Of a DNA stretch of 54,208 bases, positions 27,019-33,201 are shown piece after piece. Location of the stretch: the NCBI GenBank assembly GCA_002709755.1, contig PAQN01000012.1, forward strand, positions 1 to 54,208, given 5' to 3'. This stretch comes from Phycisphaerae bacterium (lineage in GTDB: Bacteria; Planctomycetota; Phycisphaerae; Phycisphaerales; SM1A02). Within the stretch, counting starts at the first letter, position 1; each line of letters opens with the position of its first letter. Under the pieces are notes generated by a model, which worked only from the letters and a program-made list of their open reading frames with translations, had not been told where the DNA came from and searched no databases. A program made the position numbers and the translations under genes.

Positions 27019-28437
27019 TCAGGGTGACTGCTCCATACTCGTCCTGAGAACCTTCAAAAGTGCCGCTGGCGGGCTTGGATCAAGTCTTTTGAGAGTTTCA
27101 AGCTGCGGTTCAAGTCTTCCTGAATCGAGTCCCTCCTGAATCATGTTCAGCCAGATGTGTCGATCATCTGGGCCAAGCAGTTGCTCCCATCCCACGACCA
27201 CGGCCAGGTCGGCTCCTTCGAGTACGACGTCACCAAAAAGGGCCATCTGGACACCGGTCTTCGGTGAGGCCCAGAAAGCATAGGCAGGCGGGGCGCCGAA
27301 AAGCGGGCCACCTTCGTCTCTGAACTCGAGCTTGAATTCAACTGGGATCGCATACGAATGGCCCGCGGCCTCAGGCCGAGAGGGGGCGACCGCCATGCGT
27401 CCATTGGTCAGATAGGGTTTGGAGGTGGGCTCGAGTTCGATGGTGGCCGTGCTGTCGATTCCGCCACCGAGGATCTGGACTCCGAATGGAGATGGGGGGA
27501 ACACGACACCACCGGAACGGATGGTTTCCTTTTCAGACTCGGAGATTGCAGGCGAGTCGAGGAGAAGATCTTCGTATCTGGGAGACTGAGCCGCGAACAG
27601 GAGAAGAGAAAGTCCCCATCCACGGATCTCGGACCAGTCAAGGCGTTCGCGCTCGGGATCCATTTGTTGGACGAATCGCAATGCGACCCTCTCGCCCGAT
27701 TCTCTCCAGGCCCGTTCACGTTCCGCTCTGCTTGAATTCCCATCAAGGCCAAGAATGAATCCGAGATGCAGTTCATCGGTTTCCAGCGGCGCATCATATG
27801 CAATCGAAATCAGAATCGGCAGCAGGATCTCGAGCCTGAAGCGTTCGTCACCGTCGAGAGGTGTTCCATCATCCGATTCCCGAACTCGAAAACCAACACG
27901 TTGCGCGCTCATGATCGAACCCGCGCCGGTGAATCTCAGGTAGGCATCCACTGCGGCTGGAATGACCTTGTCTTCAAAGAGCCGTTCGATCCTTTCGGCG
28001 TTCTCTCCACCGAACTCACGGATCGACCAGCGCTTGGCGATCCTCAGCCAGAGTATTCCTGATTCGACCCTCTGGACCAGATCCGGCCAGACCCCCCGCA
28101 CTGGTTTCGGCTCCTCGAACCAGAAGGTGGATGACCCAAGCGCGCCGTTCAGGCGACTCCAGCCATTGTGGCCTGAGAGCTCATCGGGGAGATCGGATTC
28201 GAACTCAGCCTGAAAACTGAGCTCTCCCGACTCGTCACGCATCGGCTCGCCGCCGTAGGCCTCTTCGAGATCTCTGAGTTCACCACGTGATGGCGCGCTG
28301 TCGCTGAAGGTTCGCTGGGGCCCGCTTTCGTTCTCCTGCATTCTGATTCGAAACTCACGCCTGGCACATCCGACCAAGATTGCCGTGGACAAGCCACTCA
28401 GGGCGAGCATGTGAAGGCATTTGAGTGAGGTCTTCAT
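27019..28437 (-). CDS. Hypothetical lipoprotein
   Basis: A 472-residue protein that I cannot assign to a family. It has a lipoprotein signal with lipobox AILVGC (cysteine 24), so it is anchored in the envelope. The mature N-terminus is acidic and probably disordered to about residue 85. After that there is a mixed helical and strand region with a helical core around 120-300 and a beta-rich C-terminal part (VEFKLEFRDEGGPLF, YAFWASPKTGVQMALFGDVV). No catalytic motif is visible. The ATG overlaps the stop of the NUDIX hydrolase gene by 4 bases (ATGA), so the two are translated as a pair, although nothing links a cytoplasmic NUDIX enzyme to an envelope lipoprotein functionally. Confidence 0.82.
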   Translation of the reverse strand: MKTSLKCLHMLALSGLSTAILVGCARREFRIRMQENESGPQRTFSDSAPSRGELRDLEEAYGGEPMRDESGELSFQAEFESDLPDELSGHNGWSRLNGALGSSTFWFEEPKPVRGVWPDLVQRVESGILWLRIAKRWSIREFGGENAERIERLFEDKVIPAAVDAYLRFTGAGSIMSAQRVGFRVRESDDGTPLDGDERFRLEILLPILISIAYDAPLETDELHLGFILGLDGNSSRAERERAWRESGERVALRFVQQMDPERERLDWSEIRGWGLSLLLFAAQSPRYEDLLLDSPAISESEKETIRSGGVVFPPSPFGVQILGGGIDSTATIELEPTSKPYLTNGRMAVAPSRPEAAGHSYAIPVEFKLEFRDEGGPLFGAPPAYAFWASPKTGVQMALFGDVVLEGADLAVVVGWEQLLGPDDRHIWLNMIQEGLDSGRLEPQLETLKRLDPSPPAALLKVLRTSMEQSP

Positions 28438-28964
28438 GAGAGATCCCCGATCAGGTGCGATGCCAGCCTGACCTTGAAATCGACCAGACCGCCCGCCTGT
28501 TCGAAGTCCGTGATGAATGCCCCGAGCGACCGTACAGGGACCACATGAACGGTGATCGACTCGCCCTCGACGCCACCGCCTGGATGGTTCCTGACCAGCC
28601 CTCTGGCCTGGACGAGCTGAATCACTTCATCCGTGAGTCCGGCGCTGGTCGGCCCGGCGAAAAGAGGGGTGATGCTGTCTGCCTCGTAGCCGGTCTCCTC
28701 GAGAAGCTCCCTGTGCGCGGCTTGTTCCAACGTCTCATCGCCACGATCACCAATCAGACCCGCAGGCAATTCGAGCACTCTGCCTGAGAGCGGAAGGCGA
28801 AACTGTTCGACAAGAACCAGCTGATGGTCCTCGGTCATCGCAATGATCCCGACCACCCCCGTGCAGTTGGACCGGCTCACGTACTCCCACCCGAGTTTCG
28901 AGTGAAAATCGAGGTGTCGGCCTTTGTATTCGAGGTTGGTGGGGTGTTCGGTATTTTCACTCAT
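28434..28964 (-). CDS. NUDIX hydrolase, ADP-ribose pyrophosphatase-like
   Basis: A 176-residue cytoplasmic NUDIX enzyme. The N-terminal region LEYKGRHLDFHSKLGWEYVS matches the ADP-sugar pyrophosphatase subgroup (NudF-like), and VEQFRLPLSGRVLELPAGLI leads into the Nudix box. The box reads GDRGDETLEQAAHRELLEET, with RELLEETG intact and two more residues than usual between the first glycine and glutamate. The likely reaction is hydrolysis of ADP-ribose or a related NDP-sugar to AMP and a sugar phosphate. ATG 28964 lacks a Shine-Dalgarno sequence, but TATTCT lies 8 bases upstream, suggesting a leaderless start. It is divergent from an aminotransferase gene only 20 bases away. Confidence 0.9.
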   Translation of the reverse strand: MSENTEHPTNLEYKGRHLDFHSKLGWEYVSRSNCTGVVGIIAMTEDHQLVLVEQFRLPLSGRVLELPAGLIGDRGDETLEQAAHRELLEETGYEADSITPLFAGPTSAGLTDEVIQLVQARGLVRNHPGGGVEGESITVHVVPVRSLGAFITDFEQAGGLVDFKVRLASHLIGDLS

Positions 28965-28971
28965 GCTGAGC

Positions 28972-28978
28972 TAGAATA
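28972..28978. promoter_or_regulatory. Overlapping divergent -10 elements
   Basis: On the plus strand TAGAAT (28972-28977) lies 7 bases before ATG 28985. On the minus strand TATTCT (28978-28973) lies 8 bases before ATG 28964. The two hexamers share five base pairs. Neither gene has a Shine-Dalgarno sequence, and only 20 bases separate the start codons, so both mRNAs would be leaderless and the two promoters could not be melted at once. Confidence 0.45.
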
Positions 28979-28984
28979 TCGTCC

Positions 28985-30175
28985 ATGGATGCAGCGCATG
29001 ATCGAAATCCCCGTAATCGAACCGGTTCCAGGCTGGTTCCGTACGGCACGACGATCTTCTCCACGATCACCGCCAGAGCGAATGCCGCAGGAGCGATCAA
29101 TCTCGGTCAGGGTTTTCCGGACAGCGACCCGCCTCGTGAGCTGATCGAAGTCGTCTCGGACATGCATCTCGCGGGACGGAATCAGTATTCCCCGATGCCC
29201 GGACTTCCGTCCCTGAGAGGGGCTGTTGCCGAGGACAGGGAGGGCCGTGGACATGTCCACTGGAATCCGGACTCCGAGGTCACGATCACCAGTGGAGCGA
29301 CCGAGGCGCTTGCCGCGGCTTTTCTGGGGCTTCTCGAAATAGGTGATGAAGTCATTCTGTTCGACCCGGCATACGACGCGTATCCGGCTGGCATATCGAT
29401 GGCCGGAGGGACTCCGGTCCGTCTTTCGATGGAAGATGACGACTTCGCCATCACACGTTCCACCCTTGAAGCGGGCATTTCTTCACGGACAAGAATGCTC
29501 GTCCTCAACTCTCCATGGAACCCCGTCGGGCGCGTGCTCTCGGCCTCCGAAATCGCGATCGTGGCTGACGTCTGCCGGCGCCATGACCTGATCTGCATTA
29601 GTGACGAGGTCTATGAAAGGCTCATCTTCGACGGCAGCCACCGTTCGATAGCGGACCTTCCCGACATGAGGCACCGAACCGTGGTCATCTCGAGTCTCGG
29701 AAAGAGGTACTCCTGCACCGGCTGGAAGATCGGCTGGGCGTGCGCCAGCGAGGCGATCACTGCGGCGATACGAGCGGCTCATCAATTCCTAGTCTTTTCA
29801 GTTCCCGAACCCCATCAGCATGCCGCACACCACGCATTGAGCAGGCTCGATCAATCGTGGGAGCATGAGCTGCATGAGACCTATCGAAAGCGCAGATCTC
29901 TGCTGTTCGAGGGGCTTCGTGGCTCCGGACTGAACCCCCGGCACACCGAGGGGAGTTATTTCATCCTCGCCGGAATCGGCGATCATCAGGATTCGGATGA
30001 TGTGTCCTTCTGTGATCGGATGCTGCAAGACTCGCGTGTGGCGGCCATTCCAGCCAGCATCTTCACCGAAAGAGGGCAGGGCTGCACGAGGTACGTTCGG
30101 TTCGCATTCTGCAAGGCGGAACGTGATCTGAACGAGGCCGTGGCGCGTATCTCTCGCATGAGCACAAATGTCTGA
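28985..30175 (+). CDS. PLP-dependent aminotransferase, class I/II
   Basis: A 396-residue fold-type I aminotransferase. The N-terminal signature INLGQGFPDSDPP is typical of the methionine/kynurenine aminotransferase group (YbdL, KAT). Further marks are SGATEALAAA for phosphate binding, NSPWNPVGRV (the Asn that contacts the PLP ring), CISDEVYERLIFDG (the Asp that pairs with the pyridine nitrogen), SSLGKRYSCTGWKIGW with the Schiff-base lysine, and RYVRFAFCKAE with the carboxylate-binding arginine. The likely reaction is transamination of Met or aromatic amino acids with a keto acid. The start is ATG 28985, leaderless by inference. The divergent NUDIX gene is 20 bases away. The next gene is 45 bases downstream. 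Confidence 0.9.
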   Translation: MDAAHDRNPRNRTGSRLVPYGTTIFSTITARANAAGAINLGQGFPDSDPPRELIEVVSDMHLAGRNQYSPMPGLPSLRGAVAEDREGRGHVHWNPDSEVTITSGATEALAAAFLGLLEIGDEVILFDPAYDAYPAGISMAGGTPVRLSMEDDDFAITRSTLEAGISSRTRMLVLNSPWNPVGRVLSASEIAIVADVCRRHDLICISDEVYERLIFDGSHRSIADLPDMRHRTVVISSLGKRYSCTGWKIGWACASEAITAAIRAAHQFLVFSVPEPHQHAAHHALSRLDQSWEHELHETYRKRRSLLFEGLRGSGLNPRHTEGSYFILAGIGDHQDSDDVSFCDRMLQDSRVAAIPASIFTERGQGCTRYVRFAFCKAERDLNEAVARISRMSTNV

Positions 30176-30220
30176 TCAGCCCCTCTTCCACTCAGGGAAC
30201 CATGTTTCGGAAAGGATGCC

Positions 30221-30805
30221 ATGAATCGAGTCGTACTGCTGTCTGATGGTGGTCCCGAGTCGCTGGTGGCCTCCTTGCTGCTGCTCGAGGATCAACGCAG
30301 CCGAAACACCAGTCTCGGCCGCTTCACGCTGGGTTGTCAGATTGACCATTCCGTGAAACCTCCTCACTTTCATTCATCACGCAGGGACTGCATCGAGGCG
30401 CATTCGAATCTCATCGACTCCCAGGGGGTCGAGTTCATGCCTGAAGGGTGCTCATTGCTTCTGATTCTTGCCCGGGCCATTGAACTCGCCGGTCCCGACG
30501 GACGCATCTTCTGGCCGGTTCGATGCGGCGACGATCTTGATTTCATGAAGAGAACGATGGAAACGTCGCTTGATCTGGTCCGTATGAACACGACGATCAG
30601 CGGGCACGCCGGACCCGAGCTCATGCTGCCCTTGCTCGATCTCGAACACATCCAGGTCGCAGAGCTTGCCGGTGAACTGGATGCGCCGATCCAGTCAGGG
30701 TGGCCATGTCGCAGCTCGTCGGTCACTGCGTGCGGTCATTGTTTGAGCTGTCAGGCATGGGAATCGGCGCTAACCGCCACGGGGGTCATCCCCGGTTCCG
30801 CCTGA
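30221..30805 (+). CDS. QueC-like PP-loop protein with altered P-loop
   Basis: A 194-residue protein related to QueC, which makes 7-cyano-7-deazaguanine (preQ0) from carboxydeazaguanine, ATP and ammonia. The C-terminal zinc site is conserved: GWPCRSSSVTACGHCLSCQA has C-x7-C-x2-C-x2-C as in QueC. The N-terminal PP-loop is changed: LLSDGGPESLVASLLL has DGGPES where QueC has SGGxDS, so both the first serine and the aspartate are replaced. The protein is slightly shorter than usual (QueC about 220-230). AAAGGA 6-10 bases before ATG 30221 supports the start. It may be a paralogue with a different role, a preQ0-related enzyme with unusual chemistry, or an inactive relative. A gene for a QTMAN-like glycosyltransferase lies 14 kb away. 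Confidence 0.72.
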   Translation: MNRVVLLSDGGPESLVASLLLLEDQRSRNTSLGRFTLGCQIDHSVKPPHFHSSRRDCIEAHSNLIDSQGVEFMPEGCSLLLILARAIELAGPDGRIFWPVRCGDDLDFMKRTMETSLDLVRMNTTISGHAGPELMLPLLDLEHIQVAELAGELDAPIQSGWPCRSSSVTACGHCLSCQAWESALTATGVIPGSA

Positions 30806-30942
30806 AAACCCCACCTGAGGGGTCTGGAAGGCATTCTTTTGGCGAATTCGAGAATGTCTTCCCGTGGTCGCCTCTTGAGTCCGGGCTCATTTCCCTGTAG
30901 TCTTCTCGATTCTCCCGCAACTGCCAGGAAACGGAGCACACC

Positions 30943-31263
30943 GTGTACGCGATCATTGAAGACAGTGGAACCCAGATCAAGGTCTCTGAAGGAGACGTCA
31001 TCGACGTCGACCTGCGCGAACGAGATGATGATTCACCCATCAAGTTCGAACGAGTGCTTGCGATCGGGGACACGTCCAACGACGAGGCAGCGCGGGTCGG
31101 CATGCCTTATCTCGAAGGTGCCTCGGTCACAGCCGAAGTGCTCGAAGAGATCAAGGAAGACAAGATCCATGTGATCAAGTTCAAGCGCCGCAAGGGATAT
31201 CGACGCAAGATCGGTCATCGCCAGCGAATGCTGCGAATCAAGATCGGTTCGATCTCGGGCTAG
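30943..31263 (+). CDS. rplU: 50S ribosomal protein L21
   Basis: A 106-residue ribosomal protein of normal length. It starts MYAIIEDSGTQIKVSEGDVI and has the L21 core KIHVIKFKRRKGYRRKIGHR with the basic KxRRKxYRR(K) segment that contacts 23S rRNA, then QRMLRIKI. The start is GTG 30943 with GGAG at 30933-30936 (6-base spacing). In most bacteria rpmA (L27) follows immediately; here a terminator follows instead and the next gene is on the other strand. A 137-base leader precedes it after the QueC-like gene; its own promoter there is probable but I cannot identify it. The gene may be regulated apart from L27. Confidence 0.97.
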   Translation: MYAIIEDSGTQIKVSEGDVIDVDLRERDDDSPIKFERVLAIGDTSNDEAARVGMPYLEGASVTAEVLEEIKEDKIHVIKFKRRKGYRRKIGHRQRMLRIKIGSISG

Positions 31264-31289
31264 AGACGAAGTCCATCAAATGAAGCTTC

Positions 31290-31321
31290 AGGAGCGCCGG
31301 AAACGGCGCTCCTGTGCTTTT
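31290..31321 (+). terminator. Rho-independent terminator of rplU
   Basis: AGGAGCGCCG (31290-31299) pairs perfectly with CGGCGCTCCT (31304-31313) around the GAAA tetraloop, then GTGCTTTT. It lies 26 bases after the rplU stop and 10 bases before the stop codon of the convergent gene. Confidence 0.88.
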
Positions 31322-31330
31322 GGCATTTCT

Positions 31331-32329
31331 TCATGTCCTGCCCAGCAGATCGCGGACCTTGTCTGGTGATTCCGGAGCGCGGGTACGGCAGCTGAGACGG
31401 GCCGCTTCACAGCAGGCCATGATCGATTCGATCCGTTCGGGTTGAAGTTGCAGTTCGGAACTGCCGGTGGAATTCGAGATCTCCTGGGCCAGACTCATGC
31501 AATGGAATGTGAAGGGATCCTCGAGGGGCTCGCCGACATCGAGCAACGTGCCATCCGGCTTGCACCATGTGATCGTGTTTTCCATCACGTCGATGATTCC
31601 CGACGGCCCCATGATCCGGAGGCTTCTTTGCCAGTCCAGCTGGTCACTCACGGAAATCGTCGCGGTCGCACGGGGCACGCATCGGATCAACGCGGAAAGA
31701 TACCCTGTGATTCCAAAGAGGTCGTCAGAGACCTTGTCGGCATGATGATGACCAGGCTGACTGGATTGGACGTCCAGTGCGCCGACCAGCATCGCATCGA
31801 TCATCTCCGGAGTGCCGAGCAGGGCGTGGATCACACAGAAGGCATCGTGAAGTCGCCCATGAAGCGTGCCCTGGCCCTCGGAACAATGAGCCGTGAAGTG
31901 CACTGATGATATGGGTCCGAAATCCTGAAGCACCTGCTCCAAGGAACGGAACCCCGGTGAATGGGTGAACAGTCCAAGGATAGTGGTCGTCTTGAAATCC
32001 GCTGACCTCAGAGCCCCGGGTTCGAGACTCAGGATCTCTCTCGGGCCCTGCAACAGGTCCGGTGTGAACCCGGGATCACCCGCGACGAGGGCGAAGCAAT
32101 CGGTCGGGTTGATTCCATGGCGAATGTCATCCGCTGGATCCAATTCGAAGGCGTCTGCAAGATGCCTGGCGATGACTGGGTCCGAACTTCCCACGAAGGC
32201 GATGTCATCGTCTGTCTTTCGTCCTATGCCGAGCAGAAGCTGCAAGGTGTGAAGTGATCCCCAGAGGCCGATCGCCTGTCGGTTCTGTTGATCATCACTG
32301 AGGTTGTTTTCCGTCCCGGATGTGTCCAT
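31331..32329 (-). CDS. Hypothetical protein, weakly Gfo/Idh/MocA-like
   Basis: A 332-residue soluble protein. The order of elements loosely resembles Gfo/Idh/MocA sugar oxidoreductases: an N-terminal region with DDDIAFVGSSDPVIARHLAD and FALVAGDPGFTPDLL, a middle part with HDAFCVIHALLGTPEMIDAM, and a C-terminal tail with RIMGPSGIIDVMENTITWCK and ESIMACCEAARLSCRTRAPE. The glycine-rich Rossmann loop (GxGxxG) and the EKP motif are not clearly present, so it may be a scaffold or a divergent member. ATG 32329 follows TAAAAT by 6 bases and there is no ribosome binding site, suggesting a leaderless mRNA; an in-frame GTG at 32335 is the alternative. It is convergent with rplU and divergent from rnpB. 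Confidence 0.7.
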   Translation of the reverse strand: MDTSGTENNLSDDQQNRQAIGLWGSLHTLQLLLGIGRKTDDDIAFVGSSDPVIARHLADAFELDPADDIRHGINPTDCFALVAGDPGFTPDLLQGPREILSLEPGALRSADFKTTTILGLFTHSPGFRSLEQVLQDFGPISSVHFTAHCSEGQGTLHGRLHDAFCVIHALLGTPEMIDAMLVGALDVQSSQPGHHHADKVSDDLFGITGYLSALIRCVPRATATISVSDQLDWQRSLRIMGPSGIIDVMENTITWCKPDGTLLDVGEPLEDPFTFHCMSLAQEISNSTGSSELQLQPERIESIMACCEAARLSCRTRAPESPDKVRDLLGRT

Positions 32330-32335
32330 GATCAC

Positions 32336-32341
32336 ATTTTA
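32336..32341 (-). promoter_or_regulatory. Candidate -10 element of the Gfo/Idh/MocA-like gene, leaderless
   Basis: On the minus strand TAAAAT (32341-32336) is followed by GTGATC and ATG 32329. A transcript would begin at or near the ATG. It lies 25 bases from the opposing rnpB -10 element. No Shine-Dalgarno sequence is present. Confidence 0.45.
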
Positions 32342-32366
32342 ACCTCATACGGCTGGTTCGGCCGTA

Positions 32367-32372
32367 TATAAT
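32367..32372 (+). promoter_or_regulatory. -10 element of the RNase P RNA gene
   Basis: A consensus TATAAT lies 7-8 bases before the expected 5' end of RNase P RNA at about 32380. No strong -35 hexamer is visible at the matching distance; the GGCCGTATATAATG context may be enough. Confidence 0.6.
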
Positions 32373-32379
32373 GCGCGCG

Positions 32380-32768
32380 GAAAGGTGATCGCTTCGAAGA
32401 CTTCCGTCTTCGGGGAGGAAAGTCCGAGCACGACAGGACACGGTGGTGGGTAACGCCCACCGACTTCTGGTTGCAAGTCAGGGAAAGTGCCACAGAGAAC
32501 AGACCGCCAACCCCGTCTCTACGGGCGGCAAGGGTGAAAAGGTGCGGTAAGAGCGCACCGCTCGCACGGTGACGTGCGGGGCACGGCAAACCCCACCGCG
32601 TGCAAGCGCAAGCAGCTCCAGTTCGGCATGCCGAACACCCGTTGTCCGCGGGATGGAGCGGGTCGCGTGCTCGATGCATGTCATGCATCGGAGGTCGTCG
32701 GCAACGGCGGCTCCAGAGAAATGATCACCACGACGCTGGCGTCGTACAGAACTCGGCTTATCTCCAAT
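32380..32768 (+). ncRNA. rnpB: RNase P RNA, bacterial class A type
   Basis: The catalytic RNA of RNase P, which cuts the 5' leader from tRNA precursors. Conserved parts are present in order: a P3 hairpin GAAGAC-TTCC-GTCTTC (32396-32411), the P4 strand GAGGAAAGTCCG (32415-32426), the ACAGAGAACAGACCGCC segment near 32490, the specificity-domain segment GGTGCGGTAAGAGCGCACC (32541-32559), and the 3' strand ACAGAACTCGGCTTA (32746-32760) that closes P4 and P2. Length is about 390 nt. The ends are inferred from the promoter upstream and from the last conserved bases; P1 appears short and imperfect. A terminator hairpin follows. Confidence 0.95.
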
Positions 32769-32779
32769 GCAACCACATT

Positions 32780-32816
32780 CATGACGGCCTCCTGACGGGG
32801 GCCGTCATGTCCTTTG
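32780..32816 (+). terminator. Terminator of rnpB
   Basis: CATGACGGCC (32780-32789) pairs perfectly with GGCCGTCATG (32800-32809), loop TCCTGACGGG, followed by TCCTTTG. The T tract is weak, but the 10-bp stem just after RNase P RNA makes termination the best reading. Confidence 0.7.
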
Positions 32817-32877
32817 TCAGGTCGATGTGATCTTGATCTTCGGAGACGGATCGGGGTTCGAACATGACTGCGAGGTG

Positions 32878-33201
32878 TCATGACAGTACCGCGAGGATCC
32901 TGTTTCGCAGTTCCTCGATCTCAACGAGTTCATCGACTCCCGGATCGAGGCGAGCCACCGCCTTGTCGAAGAGACTGGGGACCAGTAGCAGGGAACTTGT
33001 GTCTGGAAGCTCTGCCGCGTGTGCGAGCTTTCTCAGGAGTGACCTGTGCCTGGTTCTCAATCGGAACGAGCGTTCTATTGATCTGGTGAAACGGTTCTGG
33101 GATGTGTTGTGAATCCGCAGGGCGATGATGACAAGGACAGCGCCAAGGATTGCGGCACCGCCGATGAGAATGGTTGCGAAGAATGGACTCGTTGCACTCA
33201 C
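32878..33201 (-). CDS. Small single-pass membrane protein, function unknown
   Basis: A 107-residue protein, not recognised. It has one N-terminal transmembrane helix (residues 6-29, FFATILIGGAAILGAVLVII), then a basic stretch and a helical cytoplasmic tail (LLRKLAHAAELPDTSSLLLV ... ELVEIEELRNRILAVLS). The start GTG 33201 overlaps the stop of the upstream gene (GTGA), which is a better choice than the ATG at 33225, because the membrane helix then begins near the N-terminus as usual and the overlap matches the style of the other operons here. It is the second gene of a two-gene unit with the HEAT-like protein, so the two probably work together at the membrane. Confidence 0.72.
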   Translation of the reverse strand: MSATSPFFATILIGGAAILGAVLVIIALRIHNTSQNRFTRSIERSFRLRTRHRSLLRKLAHAAELPDTSSLLLVPSLFDKAVARLDPGVDELVEIEELRNRILAVLS

